From Streptomyces halobius (GTDB lineage Bacteria; Actinomycetota; Actinomycetes; Streptomycetales; Streptomycetaceae): a DNA stretch of 64,000 bases. How positions within the stretch are numbered: the first letter of the stretch is position 1; every line of letters starts with the position of its first letter. Below the pieces are notes generated by a model. The model was not told the DNA's origin, made no database searches, and saw only the letters and a list, made by a program, of their open reading frames with translations. This document shows, one piece after another, positions 1 to 8,374 of this stretch. The stretch lies in assembly GCF_023277745.1 (NCBI RefSeq), contig NZ_CP086322.1, forward strand, positions 8,060,001 through 8,124,000, in the 5' to 3' direction. The position numbers were made by a program, and so were the translations under genes.

Positions 1-1
1 C

Positions 2-1852
2 GGCCCCTCGCTGGACGACGCCATCGCGCAGGGCGGCGCCCTCGAACCCCGGGAGATCGCCCGTATCGGCGCCCGCGTCATGGACGCGTTGGCCGCCGCT
101 CACCACGTGGGCGTGCTGCACCGCGATGTGAAGCCGGGCAATGTGCTGCTGGACGGCTGGGGGCACCGACCAGGCCGTTCAGACTCTGGGGGAGGCCGGG
201 TGGTGCTGACCGACTTCGGCATCGCCAGCATCGAGGCCCCGGGCGACGGCGCCACCACGAACATCACCCGCAGCGGCGAACTGGTCGGCTCGCTCGACTA
301 TCTGCCGCCCGAGCGGGCCCAGGGCCAGGACCCGACGCCCGCCTCGGACATCTGGTCGCTGGGAATGACGCTGTATGCGGCCGTGGAGGGCGGCGGTGCG
401 CCGTTCCGTCGTACGTCGGTGTGGTCGACGCTCACCGCGATCGTCACCGAGCCGCTGCCCGAGCCGCAACGTGCCGGGCCGCTGGCCCCCGTCCTGCACG
501 CCCTGATGGCCAAGAATCCGGCCGACCGGCCGTCCGCCGCCCAGGCGCGGAGGCTGCTGGAGGCGGTGGCCGAGGGCCGGGATACGCAGGTGGCGCCGAC
601 GCCCGGCACGCCGTATCTGCCCACCGCGACTGATCTCCGCGCGGTCACCCCGCCGCATCCGCCGCAGGAGATCGGGCAGCCAGGGGGCGGCCGGCAGGGG
701 GTGGGCCATCCGGGGGCGGCCGCTCAGCCGCCCGGCGCCCAGGCGGCAGCGGCGGCCGGTGCCGCGCCCGACGGTCCGGTCAACGCGGGCGTGCCCCCGG
801 CCAGTTGGCTGTCCGGGCCGGGTCCCCAGGGTGCACCGGCGCCCCGGCAGACCCCGCCCGCCCAGCACAACGCGCCGGGTGGTGAGCACAACACCCCGCC
901 CGCGGCCACTCCAAGCTCCCCCAGCTCCCGCAACTCACCCCACGCGCATATCTCCCCCAACTCCCCCAGCTCTCCCGACTTTCCGGCAAACGCCCCCGCC
1001 TCCGGCCCCCTCCACGACCCGCCCGGCGTGGTGAGCGGCCCGGCCGTGGGCAGTACGGGCCCCCGTCCGTACCTCGGGGTCCCGTCCGAGCGGGACACCG
1101 CACGGCTGCCGGCCCGCCGTCGGCGTCGTGTGGCGCTGGCCGTCGCGGCGGTGCTCGCCGTGCTCGCGACCGGCGGCGGGGTGACGTACGCACTGGTCGG
1201 CGGGGACCCCGGCGGCGCCGTCGCGGAGGGCGGACGGCATGCCCCGGAGCCACCCGAGAGCCCGTCCAGGGCCGGCCGGCCCAGCGCATCGGCCGGCACG
1301 GACGACGACAAGGATGCGGGCAAGGGCAAGGAGAGCCCGTCACCCTCCGCATCGCAGCAGCCGTCGGGCGACGCGACCTCGAACGACCCCAAGCCCGGTG
1401 GCGCGGGCGGGAGTTCGGGCGAGCAGGACGGCGGCACGGACGCGGGTGGCACCACGGGCGGCGCGGACGGTGGCTCCTCCGGTGGTTCGGACGGCGGCAC
1501 CGGTACGTCCGGTGGCGGCAGCGGCGGCACCGGCTCGGGGGGCAGTGGCGGCGGCGACCCCAGCCCGAGCACGTCGTGTGTGGACATCGGCGGCGGTAGG
1601 ACCAACTGCGATGTGTGGCGCACCGCCACCTCGTACACCGCGTCCTTTCAGCAGGCCGGCACGCTGAACATGGGCACCAACTATTTCTACTGCCAGGCGA
1701 AGCTCGGCCGTCGCGAGACGTACGGGAAGTGGACGAACGTCTGGTGGGCCAAGACCGATGACGACAGCGGCAACTCCGGTGTCTACATCAGCGTCGTCTA
1801 CATCACCGGCGGCGAGAACGACCAGCCGGTCCCCGGGCTGCCTACCTGCTGA
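2..1852 (+). CDS. Ser/Thr protein kinase, membrane-anchored (5' end outside window)
   Basis: The reading frame is open from base 2, so the N-terminal lobe lies upstream of the window. The visible part has the catalytic loop HRDVKPGN, the DFG motif (TDFGIAS) and an activation-segment PPE in place of APE, which marks an active Hanks-type kinase of the PknB sort. A long Pro/Ala/Ser-rich juxtamembrane linker follows. A single membrane span comes next, after the basic run RRRRR near 1113-1136, then a Gly/Ser/Thr-rich extracellular stalk. The extracellular domain of about 90 residues has four cysteines, at its start and end, and ends at PGLPTC. The topology is cytoplasmic kinase, one TM helix, small extracellular sensor. 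The substrate cannot be told from sequence. Confidence 0.93.
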   Translation, partial: GPSLDDAIAQGGALEPREIARIGARVMDALAAAHHVGVLHRDVKPGNVLLDGWGHRPGRSDSGGGRVVLTDFGIASIEAPGDGATTNITRSGELVGSLDYLPPERAQGQDPTPASDIWSLGMTLYAAVEGGGAPFRRTSVWSTLTAIVTEPLPEPQRAGPLAPVLHALMAKNPADRPSAAQARRLLEAVAEGRDTQVAPTPGTPYLPTATDLRAVTPPHPPQEIGQPGGGRQGVGHPGAAAQPPGAQAAAAAGAAPDGPVNAGVPPASWLSGPGPQGAPAPRQTPPAQHNAPGGEHNTPPAATPSSPSSRNSPHAHISPNSPSSPDFPANAPASGPLHDPPGVVSGPAVGSTGPRPYLGVPSERDTARLPARRRRRVALAVAAVLAVLATGGGVTYALVGGDPGGAVAEGGRHAPEPPESPSRAGRPSASAGTDDDKDAGKGKESPSPSASQQPSGDATSNDPKPGGAGGSSGEQDGGTDAGGTTGGADGGSSGGSDGGTGTSGGGSGGTGSGGSGGGDPSPSTSCVDIGGGRTNCDVWRTATSYTASFQQAGTLNMGTNYFYCQAKLGRRETYGKWTNVWWAKTDDDSGNSGVYISVVYITGGENDQPVPGLPTC

Positions 1853-1900
1853 ACGACGCTTGGCGCGGTGCCTGCCGAACGACATCGGTGCCCGCTGAGA

Positions 1901-1938
1901 GACGGGTGGGCGCGCGCCGGGACGCGGGCCCACCCGTC
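1901..1938. terminator. Hairpin between convergent genes
   Basis: GACGGGTGGGC (1901-1911) pairs perfectly with GCCCACCCGTC (1928-1938) across a 16-base loop. It sits between the convergent kinase and alpha-galactosidase genes. There is no T-run, which is usual for Streptomyces, so it could serve both directions. Confidence 0.6.
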
Positions 1939-1972
1939 GCACGGGGGCATCGCCAGGCGTGGGGGAGCCGGC

Positions 1973-3253
1973 TCAGCGCGAGGCGGCGACCCGGTAGACG
2001 ACGGTGCCGTGAGCCGGCACCGTCGCGGAGATGGTGCCTGTGGTGTGGTGGTCGCGGTGCTCCCACAGGTCGCGCAGGCGGTAGCCGTCGGCCTGGGGAA
2101 GGCCCGCGTCCTTGGCAGTGGTGGTGATGCGCTGCGGCTGGCCGGTCTCGTTGAACAGCGCGACCGCGCGGTCACCGTTCGCCAGTTCCTTGACGATCGT
2201 CCAGCGGCCGGATGCGGAGCGGAGCACCGTCGCCTGCTTGCCCAGTGCGTCCTGATCCAGGGCGATGACGTCCTCGTTGCCCAGGATCTCGAACGTCTCC
2301 GGGCCCGCCTCGCGCAGATCGGAGCCGATGAGCAGCGGCGCGGACATCATCGACCACAGCGAGAAGTGGCTGCGGTATTCGGTGTCCGTCATTCCGCCGT
2401 TGCCGACCTCCAGCATGTCCGGGTCGTTCCAGTGCCCGGGGCCCGCGTACGGCGCCAGCGGCAGATTCTGCTTCAGGATCGCGAGCATGCTGGACCAGCT
2501 GTCGTCGATGTCGCCGGTTGTGCGCCACAGGTGCCCTACGTCCGACGCCCATTCCCAGGGCTTGTTCTCGCCCCATTCGCAGATGCTGTAGACGAGGGGC
2601 CGCCCGGTGGCCTGGAGCGCGTCGCGCATGGTGCGATACCGCTGCTTCGCGTCCACACCCTGGTTGTTGCAGTTGTCGTACTTGAGGTAGTCCACGCCCC
2701 AATCGGCGAACTGCTGGGCGTCGGACTTCTCATGCCCGAGGCTGCCCGGGAATCCGTTCTCATTGCAGGTCTTGGTGCCTGCGCTCGTATAGATGCCGAA
2801 CTTCAGGCCCTTGGAGTGGACATAGTCGGCGACGGACTTGATGCCGTTCGGGAAGCGCCCGGGATCGGGTACGAGCTTGCCGTTTTTGTCCCGTTCGGGC
2901 AGCGCCCAGCAGTCGTCGAGATTGACGTACTGATAGCCCGCGTTCTTGAGGCCCTTGCTGATGAAGAGATCGGCAATGCCTTTGACCATCGCCTCGTTGA
3001 ACTCCGCTCGGCAGTGTGTGGAGTTCCAGTTGTTGAATCCCATCGGCGGCGTTTCGGCGAGCCCGTCGGGAAGCCGTGGCGCGTGGGTGATGCCGGTGGT
3101 GCGGGCCGTACGTGATACGTCCGGGGCGTCGGGAGTACGGGCAGCGGCGGGCGGGGCGGTCATCCCCGCCGTACAGAGCAGTGCGGCGGACAGTACTCCG
3201 ACGATTCCTCGCTGATCTCGCCGGTGGGTGGTGCGGATGTGAACGCGCATCAT
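1973..3253 (-). CDS. Secreted alpha-galactosidase, GH27
   Basis: This is a 426-residue retaining alpha-galactosidase that would release terminal alpha-linked galactose outside the cell. A Sec-type signal peptide (basic start, hydrophobic core, PPAAA) occupies about residues 1-40. The GH27 barrel begins at TPPMGFNNWNS. The nucleophile Asp193 is in YLKYDNC. Asp248 in RTTGDIDDSW aligns with the acid/base residue of rice and human enzymes. GHWNDPDML is also conserved. A beta-rich C-terminal domain follows, without an added ricin or CBM module. The start has a GGAGG ribosome site 7 bases upstream. It is transcribed alone, convergent with the kinase. Confidence 0.95.
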   Translation of the reverse strand: MMRVHIRTTHRRDQRGIVGVLSAALLCTAGMTAPPAAARTPDAPDVSRTARTTGITHAPRLPDGLAETPPMGFNNWNSTHCRAEFNEAMVKGIADLFISKGLKNAGYQYVNLDDCWALPERDKNGKLVPDPGRFPNGIKSVADYVHSKGLKFGIYTSAGTKTCNENGFPGSLGHEKSDAQQFADWGVDYLKYDNCNNQGVDAKQRYRTMRDALQATGRPLVYSICEWGENKPWEWASDVGHLWRTTGDIDDSWSSMLAILKQNLPLAPYAGPGHWNDPDMLEVGNGGMTDTEYRSHFSLWSMMSAPLLIGSDLREAGPETFEILGNEDVIALDQDALGKQATVLRSASGRWTIVKELANGDRAVALFNETGQPQRITTTAKDAGLPQADGYRLRDLWEHRDHHTTGTISATVPAHGTVVYRVAASR

Positions 3254-3915
3254 TCGCGTCCTCCGTCCTCGCGAGAGGTGGGGGTTGGGGGGCGGGGTGT
3301 ATCGGTCAGTTGCCTGTCACTTGGCCGTGGTCGGTGAGCGGTTACGGTAGGGCTTGTTGGAGTCTGTTGGAAGAGGTGCGTGACGGTTGCTCCGTCGTAC
3401 GCCAAGCCCCATGGCTGGCCCTGCCGTTCGGGGTGGCATCCCGGTAGGACCGTGCACCGTGTCCGGTTCTGTTGTTTTGGGGGATGCCGCCGCGCTCGCC
3501 GCGCACAAAACAGGCGATCCGGCAATAATGACGAGGACTTCTTCAGCGACCACCCGCAGTTCTCGCCACCGGCCCGCCGGTGACCGTCCGATGAGCCGCC
3601 GTCATATGCGTTCTCCGCGTCCCCTCGCCGCCCGGAAGGGCCGTATCGGAAGGTCCGTATGTGGTGGGGGTTTCGGTACTGGAGGGGCTGGGGAGCGCTT
3701 GTTTGCCGGGGTTTCGCGGCGGGGGATGAGACGACCGGCATCCTCCCCGTGGTGTTTCACGCGATCGGTGCGTCCACGGGGGCCGTGAAGCCCCCTGGCC
3801 GGACCGGCAGCCGAATATGCGCCGTTCCCGGCCGCGCGCGAGGCCCGTGGCCCCGAGCGTTTCCGTGGCAGGGTGTTGCGGGCAACTCACCTGGGTCTAG
3901 GGAAGAGGGGAAACC
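3254..3915. other. Intergenic, no gene recognised
   Basis: This 662-base region lies between divergently transcribed genes. The open frames lack coding bias, ribosome sites and family motifs. Small inverted repeats are present, for example GACGG TTGCT CCGTC near 3374-3390 and an imperfect CTGTTGTTTTG / CAAAACAG pair near 3469-3511. They may be operator sites for the alpha-galactosidase promoter, but I cannot assign them. Confidence 0.5.
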
Positions 3916-4950
3916 GTGATCGTCTGGCTGAACGGCACGTTCGGTGCGGGCAAGACCACTGCGGCTCATGAATTGCTCGACCTGCTTCCCGGAAGCACGC
4001 TCTACGACCCCGAACTCCTCGGCCACGGGCTGCGGTTGATGCTGCCCGCCAAGCGGCTGGAGGAGATCGACGACTATCAGGACCTGCCGTCCTGGCGGCG
4101 GATGGTCGTCGACACCGCCGCCGCGCTGCTCACCGAGGTACCGGGCCCCCTGGTCACGCCGATGACCCTGCTGCGGCAGGAGTACCGCGACGAGATCTTC
4201 GGCTCCCTCGCCGCCCGCCGGATTCCGGTACGGCATGTCCTGCTCCACGCGGAGGAAACGATCCTGCGTGCGCGAATAGCAGGACGCGAGGAAGTACCCG
4301 GGAACCCCGAGGCCAATGAGTCGGTACGCCGGTGGTGCCTGGAGCACCTCGGCCCGTACGCCGGTGCGCTCGACTGGATCAGGGGGGACGCGCATGTCGT
4401 GGACACCAGCCGGCTGACGCCGCGGCAGACCGCGGAGCAGGTCGCCGAGGCGGTACGGACCGGGGCCGGCTCCTGCGACATCGTGCAGACCCCCGAACCG
4501 AGCGCGGAGACCCTCGCTGCCGGCGTCCTGCTCTTCGACGACCAGGACCGGGTGCTGCTCGTCGACCCCACGTACAAGGCCGGCTGGGAATTCCCCGGCG
4601 GCATCGTGGAGCCCGGCGAGAGGCCCGCCCACGCCGGGGTACGCGAGGTCGCCGAGGAGCTGGGCATTCAGCTGACGCGCGCGCCCCGGCTGCTGGTACT
4701 GGACTGGGAAGCACCCAAACCGCCCGGCTTCGGCGGCCTCCGGCTGCTCTTCGACGGCGGCAGGCTGACCGGCGACCGGATCCGGCAGCTGCTGCTGCCC
4801 GGCGCGGAGCTGCGCGAATGGCGCTTCGTCACCGAGGCCGAGGCCGAGCAGATGCTGCCACCGGTGCGCTGGAACCGACTGCGCTGGGCGCTGCGCGCCC
4901 GGGAACAGGGGTGGCCCGTGCATCTGGAAGCGGGGGTTCCCGTGGGGTAG
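3916..4950 (+). CDS. P-loop kinase-like / Nudix hydrolase fusion
   Basis: This 344-residue protein has two domains. Residues 1-185 form an AAA_33-type P-loop module with the Walker A motif GTFGAGKTT at 7-15, like small-molecule kinases and uridine-kinase-like ATPases. Residues 195-335 are a Nudix domain with a complete box, G229-x5-E235-x7-R243 E244 x2 E247 E248 x G250. The GTG start follows a GAAGAGGGG ribosome site. The Nudix half should hydrolyse a nucleoside diphosphate derivative. The phosphotransfer substrate of the N-terminal half is unknown. The fusion suggests sequential action on one nucleotide or sugar substrate, which is inference. Confidence 0.85.
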   Translation: MIVWLNGTFGAGKTTAAHELLDLLPGSTLYDPELLGHGLRLMLPAKRLEEIDDYQDLPSWRRMVVDTAAALLTEVPGPLVTPMTLLRQEYRDEIFGSLAARRIPVRHVLLHAEETILRARIAGREEVPGNPEANESVRRWCLEHLGPYAGALDWIRGDAHVVDTSRLTPRQTAEQVAEAVRTGAGSCDIVQTPEPSAETLAAGVLLFDDQDRVLLVDPTYKAGWEFPGGIVEPGERPAHAGVREVAEELGIQLTRAPRLLVLDWEAPKPPGFGGLRLLFDGGRLTGDRIRQLLLPGAELREWRFVTEAEAEQMLPPVRWNRLRWALRAREQGWPVHLEAGVPVG

Positions 4951-4974
4951 CCGCTGCGCTTTGCCTGAGCCCCA

Positions 4975-5348
4975 CGTTTTTGGCTGTCCCGCCATGGCAC
5001 CTGCGGTGGACTGTTGCCGCTGCGCGGGGCTGTTCGGCAGCGGTGCCGGACCTCCGGACTCCGTCCTGCGGACCGGCACCTCACGAGGGAGGTGGGGAAA
5101 TGACCGGTGGGGACACGTAGTCGGTCATGTGCGCCTTGTGGTCGCGATCACAGACACATGACAGATGACATGTGCCCCACCGGCCTCTTTCCTCCCACCG
5201 TCGGGAGGGGCCGCTCCGCAGGACGGAGTCCGGAGGAGCGGCACCGCACCCGAAAGACCTACGCCCGCCGCAGGCGCACCCCCACGGCGGGGAAGCCGAA
5301 ATCCGGGCAGGCCCGCCGCAGGCGCACCCCACGGCGGGAAAGCCGAAA
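4975..5348. repeat. Large imperfect palindrome with direct-repeat arm
   Basis: Bases 5041-5072 match the reverse complement of 5215-5246 at 30 of 32 positions. The arms keep pairing inward (CCGGTGGGG against CCCCACCGG, GTCATGTG against CACATGAC) to a centre at TCGCGA, 5142-5147. Outward pairing continues with more mismatches to about 4980 and 5300. The right flank also contains a 38-39 base direct repeat (5263-5301 and 5311-5348), each copy with its own CCCGCCG/CGGCGGG stem. It lies between convergent genes, so it could act as a two-way terminator, or it may be a non-autonomous MITE-like element. Confidence 0.8.
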
Positions 5349-5385
5349 ACGGCGAGCACCAAGTCGGCCACCGCCAAGCGCAGCG

Positions 5386-6747
5386 TCAGGCCGAGCGCAG
5401 CGCATACCGCTGGAGGAACAGCGACTCCGTAAGCGACAGCCGCTCCAGCTCCTCCGGTGAGACGCTCTCGTTGACCGCGTGGATCTGGGCTTCCGGCTCG
5501 CTGAGCCCGATCAGCAGGATCTCCGCGTCCGGGTAGAGCCCGGCCAGTGTGTTGCACAGCGGGATCGAGCCGCCCATGCCGGCCGTCTGCATCTCCACGC
5601 CGTCGTACGCCTCACGCAGCGCGGCCGCCATCGACGCATACGCAGGGCTGTCGGTGTCCGCACGGAACGGCTGCCCCTGGCCGACCTGTTCGACCGAGAC
5701 CCGCGCGCCCCAGGGAGCGGCGCTCTCCAGATGGGCGGCCAGCAGTTTCGTCGCCTCGACGGCGTCCTCGCCCGGCGGCACCCGCAGGCTGACCAGCGCC
5801 CGCGCGCCCGCGTGCACGGACGGGGTGGCGCCGACCACCGGCGGGCAGTCGATGCCGAGCACGGTGACGGCCGGACGCGCCCAGAGCCGGTCCGCGATCG
5901 AACCGCCGCCGAGCAGCCCGACGCCGTCCAGGACCTTGGCATCCTTGCGGAAGTCCTCCTCCGGGTACTGCAGGCCCTCCCAGGTAGCGTCCGCGGCCAG
6001 CCCGTTCACGCTCGTCGAACCGTCCTCGGCGCGCAGCGAGTCCAGGATCCGGATCAGCGCAGCCAGCGCGTCGGGTGCCGCGCCACCGAACTGCCCGGAG
6101 TGCAGATTGCCCGCCAGCGTGTCCACCTGCACCCGCACCAGCGTCATCCCGCGCAGCGTCGCGGTCACCGTCGGCAGTCCGACCCGGAAGTTGCCGGCGT
6201 CGCCGATGACGATCGCGTCGGCGGCCAGCAGCTCGGGGTGCGCCTCGGCGTACCGCTCCAGGCCGCCGGTGCCCTGTTCCTCCGAACCCTCCACTATCAC
6301 CTTGACGTTGACCGGGACGCCGCCGTGCTCCTTCAGTGCGCGCAGCGCCGTCAGATGCATGATCAGACCGCCCTTGCAGTCGGCGGCCCCGCGGCCGTAC
6401 CAGCGGCCGTCGCGCTCCGTCAGCTCGAACGGCGGCGAGACCCAGGCGGCCTCGTCCAACGGCGGCTGTACGTCGTAGTGCGCGTACAGCAGAACCGTCG
6501 GCGCGCCCTCCGGGCCGGACAGAAAGCCGTACACGGACTGGGTGCCGTCCGGGGTGTCCAGCAGTGCGACGTCCTGAAAGCCCTCCGCCTCCAGCGCGTC
6601 GACGACCCAACGGGCGGCCGCCTCGCACTCGCTCTTGGGGAACTGCTCCGGGTCCGCGACCGACTTGAAGGCCACCAGCTCGGCGAGCTCGGTCCTGGCG
6701 CGGGGCTGCAGAGCGGCGACGGTGCGCGCGAGCGGGCTGTCAGACAT
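5386..6747 (-). CDS. M20/M28-type dipeptidase
   Basis: This 453-residue metallopeptidase of the M20 family (CNDP/PepV-like) should hydrolyse dipeptides with two bound zinc ions in the cytoplasm. Visible motifs are the first zinc histidine in LLYAHYDVQPP, GRGAADCKGG with the bridging aspartate, the general base in VEGSEEQGTGG, and the C-terminal zinc histidine in AQIHAVNESV. A longer upstream open frame exists, but the start at MSDSPLART is set by an AAGGAG ribosome site just before it and by the family N-terminus. It is divergent from the flavoprotein gene that follows and monocistronic. Confidence 0.92.
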   Translation of the reverse strand: MSDSPLARTVAALQPRARTELAELVAFKSVADPEQFPKSECEAAARWVVDALEAEGFQDVALLDTPDGTQSVYGFLSGPEGAPTVLLYAHYDVQPPLDEAAWVSPPFELTERDGRWYGRGAADCKGGLIMHLTALRALKEHGGVPVNVKVIVEGSEEQGTGGLERYAEAHPELLAADAIVIGDAGNFRVGLPTVTATLRGMTLVRVQVDTLAGNLHSGQFGGAAPDALAALIRILDSLRAEDGSTSVNGLAADATWEGLQYPEEDFRKDAKVLDGVGLLGGGSIADRLWARPAVTVLGIDCPPVVGATPSVHAGARALVSLRVPPGEDAVEATKLLAAHLESAAPWGARVSVEQVGQGQPFRADTDSPAYASMAAALREAYDGVEMQTAGMGGSIPLCNTLAGLYPDAEILLIGLSEPEAQIHAVNESVSPEELERLSLTESLFLQRYALRSA

Positions 6748-6925
6748 GGAACGCTCCTTGTGGGCGCGACGTTGATGACGTAGGGCCGTCCGGCCTCGTG
6801 AGCCGGACGGGCCGGACGTACGGGTACGAGTGCCCCCGATCTTCCCACAGGCGGTCCGCGCGACGGCGGCCCGTAGGATGCGGGCGGTACGCGCAGGCAG
6901 CCATCGAACGGGAGCAGACGCACAG

Positions 6926-8173
6926 GTGAGCAGCGAGCGGGCAGCCGAGGACAACGAGCAGGCAGCCGACGACCGCCGGCGGGTGTGGGACGTCGTGGTG
7001 GTGGGCGCGGGGCCCGCCGGCGCCTCCGCCGCCCAGGCCGCGGCGAGTACGGGGCGCCGGGTGCTGCTTCTGGAGAAAGCGGAACTGCCGCGGTACAAGA
7101 CCTGCGGCGGCGGCATCATCGGCCCCTCACGGGACGCGCTGCCGCCCGGCTTCGAACTGCCGCTGCGTGACCGCGTCCATGCCGTGACGTTCTCGCTGAA
7201 CGGCCGGCTGACCCGCACCCGCCGTTCCAAGAACATGCTCTTCGGGCTGATCAGCCGGCCCGAGTTCGACGCCGGGCTCGTCGAGTCGGCGAAGGACGCG
7301 GGCGCGACGGTCCGTACGGGCGTCACGGTCTCGCGGGTGGAGCAGCACGGCGCCGAGGTCCCGGACCGGCGGACCGTCGCCGTGGTGCTGGGCGACGGCG
7401 AAGTGGTGCTGGCGCGCGCCGTGGTGGGCGCGGACGGCAGCGCCGGCCGGATAGGCGCACATGTGGGAGTCAAGCTCGACCAGGTCGACCTCGGCCTGGA
7501 GGCGGAGATCCCGGTGCCCGCGACGGTCGCGGAGGACTGGGCGGGCCGGGTGCTCATCGACTGGGGTCCACTGCCCGGCAGCTACGGCTGGGTCTTCCCC
7601 AAGGGCGACACCCTCACCGTCGGTGTCATCTCCGGACGCGGCGAGGGCGCGGCGACCAAGCGCTATCTGGACGCCTTCATCGGGCGGCTGGGCCTTGCGG
7701 GCTTTGAACCGAGCATCTCCTCGGGGCATCTGACGCGCTGCCGCTCCGATGACTCCCCGCTGTCGCGTGGCCGGGTGCTGGTGTGCGGCGACGCGGCGGG
7801 GCTGCTGGAGCCCTGGACGCGGGAGGGCATCTCGTTCGCGCTGCGTTCCGGACGGCTCGCGGGGGAGTGGGCGGTCCGCGTCGCGGAGGCGCATGACGCG
7901 GTGGACGCGCGCCGCCAGGCCCTGAACTACGCCTTCGCCATCAAGGCGGGCCTCGGTGTGGAGATGGGTGTGGGGCGGCGGATGCTGAGTGTCTTCTCCC
8001 GGCGGCCCGGTCTGATGCACGCCGCGGTCACGGGCTTCCGGCCCGCCTGGCACGCTTTCGCGAAGATCACCCGGGGTACGACGACGCTGGGCGAGCTGGT
8101 GCGTACGCATGCCGTGGCGCGGCGGGCGCTGGAGGCGTTCGACCGGGCGGGAGGGGCCGGGGCGCGGGGGTGA
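6926..8173 (+). CDS. Geranylgeranyl-reductase-family FAD oxidoreductase
   Basis: This is a flavoprotein of about 415 residues. The dinucleotide-binding motif VVVVGAGPAGASAA starts near residue 22, followed by YKTCGGGI, typical of geranylgeranyl reductases, and the FAD-ribose motif VCGDAAGLLEPWTREGIS. Such enzymes saturate prenyl chains of menaquinone or lipids, or act in isoprenoid tailoring. The exact substrate is not evident here. I chose the GTG at 6926, with GGGAG upstream. The open frame extends further back, but the extra residues are Arg/Ala-rich and not family-like. No membrane spans are visible. Confidence 0.88.
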   Translation: MSSERAAEDNEQAADDRRRVWDVVVVGAGPAGASAAQAAASTGRRVLLLEKAELPRYKTCGGGIIGPSRDALPPGFELPLRDRVHAVTFSLNGRLTRTRRSKNMLFGLISRPEFDAGLVESAKDAGATVRTGVTVSRVEQHGAEVPDRRTVAVVLGDGEVVLARAVVGADGSAGRIGAHVGVKLDQVDLGLEAEIPVPATVAEDWAGRVLIDWGPLPGSYGWVFPKGDTLTVGVISGRGEGAATKRYLDAFIGRLGLAGFEPSISSGHLTRCRSDDSPLSRGRVLVCGDAAGLLEPWTREGISFALRSGRLAGEWAVRVAEAHDAVDARRQALNYAFAIKAGLGVEMGVGRRMLSVFSRRPGLMHAAVTGFRPAWHAFAKITRGTTTLGELVRTHAVARRALEAFDRAGGAGARG

Positions 8174-8219
8174 GGGCCCGGGGGCGAGGGGCCGGGAGTG
8201 TGGGGGCGCTCGTGGGCGG

Positions 8220-8286
8220 CGTTCGCTGGTGAGGGACGTTCGCTCGTGACGGCGTTCCGCGCATGGGGCGTTCCGCTCATGAGGGA
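8220..8286. repeat. Degenerate 16-17 bp tandem repeat
   Basis: About four units built on CGTTCGCTCGTGAGGG / CGTTCCGCTCATGAGGG follow the flavoprotein stop codon. They are related in style, though not in sequence, to arrays elsewhere in the window. Confidence 0.6.
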
Positions 8287-8374
8287 GCCCGCCCCGCGCT
8301 ACTCCCGTAGGAGTACCTCCGGTCACTGCGCCGGGCTGACGCCGCCCGTCCCGCCGCGGTCTAGCGTTACCGGC

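Noticed and set aside
179..1942. Several long antisense frames across the kinase gene
   Set aside because: They mirror the kinase codons in GC-rich DNA, are Arg/Pro-rich, and lack ribosome sites and family motifs.
1868..3115. 415-residue plus-strand frame antisense to the alpha-galactosidase
   Set aside because: The minus strand has complete GH27 motifs and a ribosome site. The plus frame has neither.
3543..3890. Minus-strand frame in the gap before the kinase/Nudix gene
   Set aside because: Low complexity, no coding-type third positions, no start signals.
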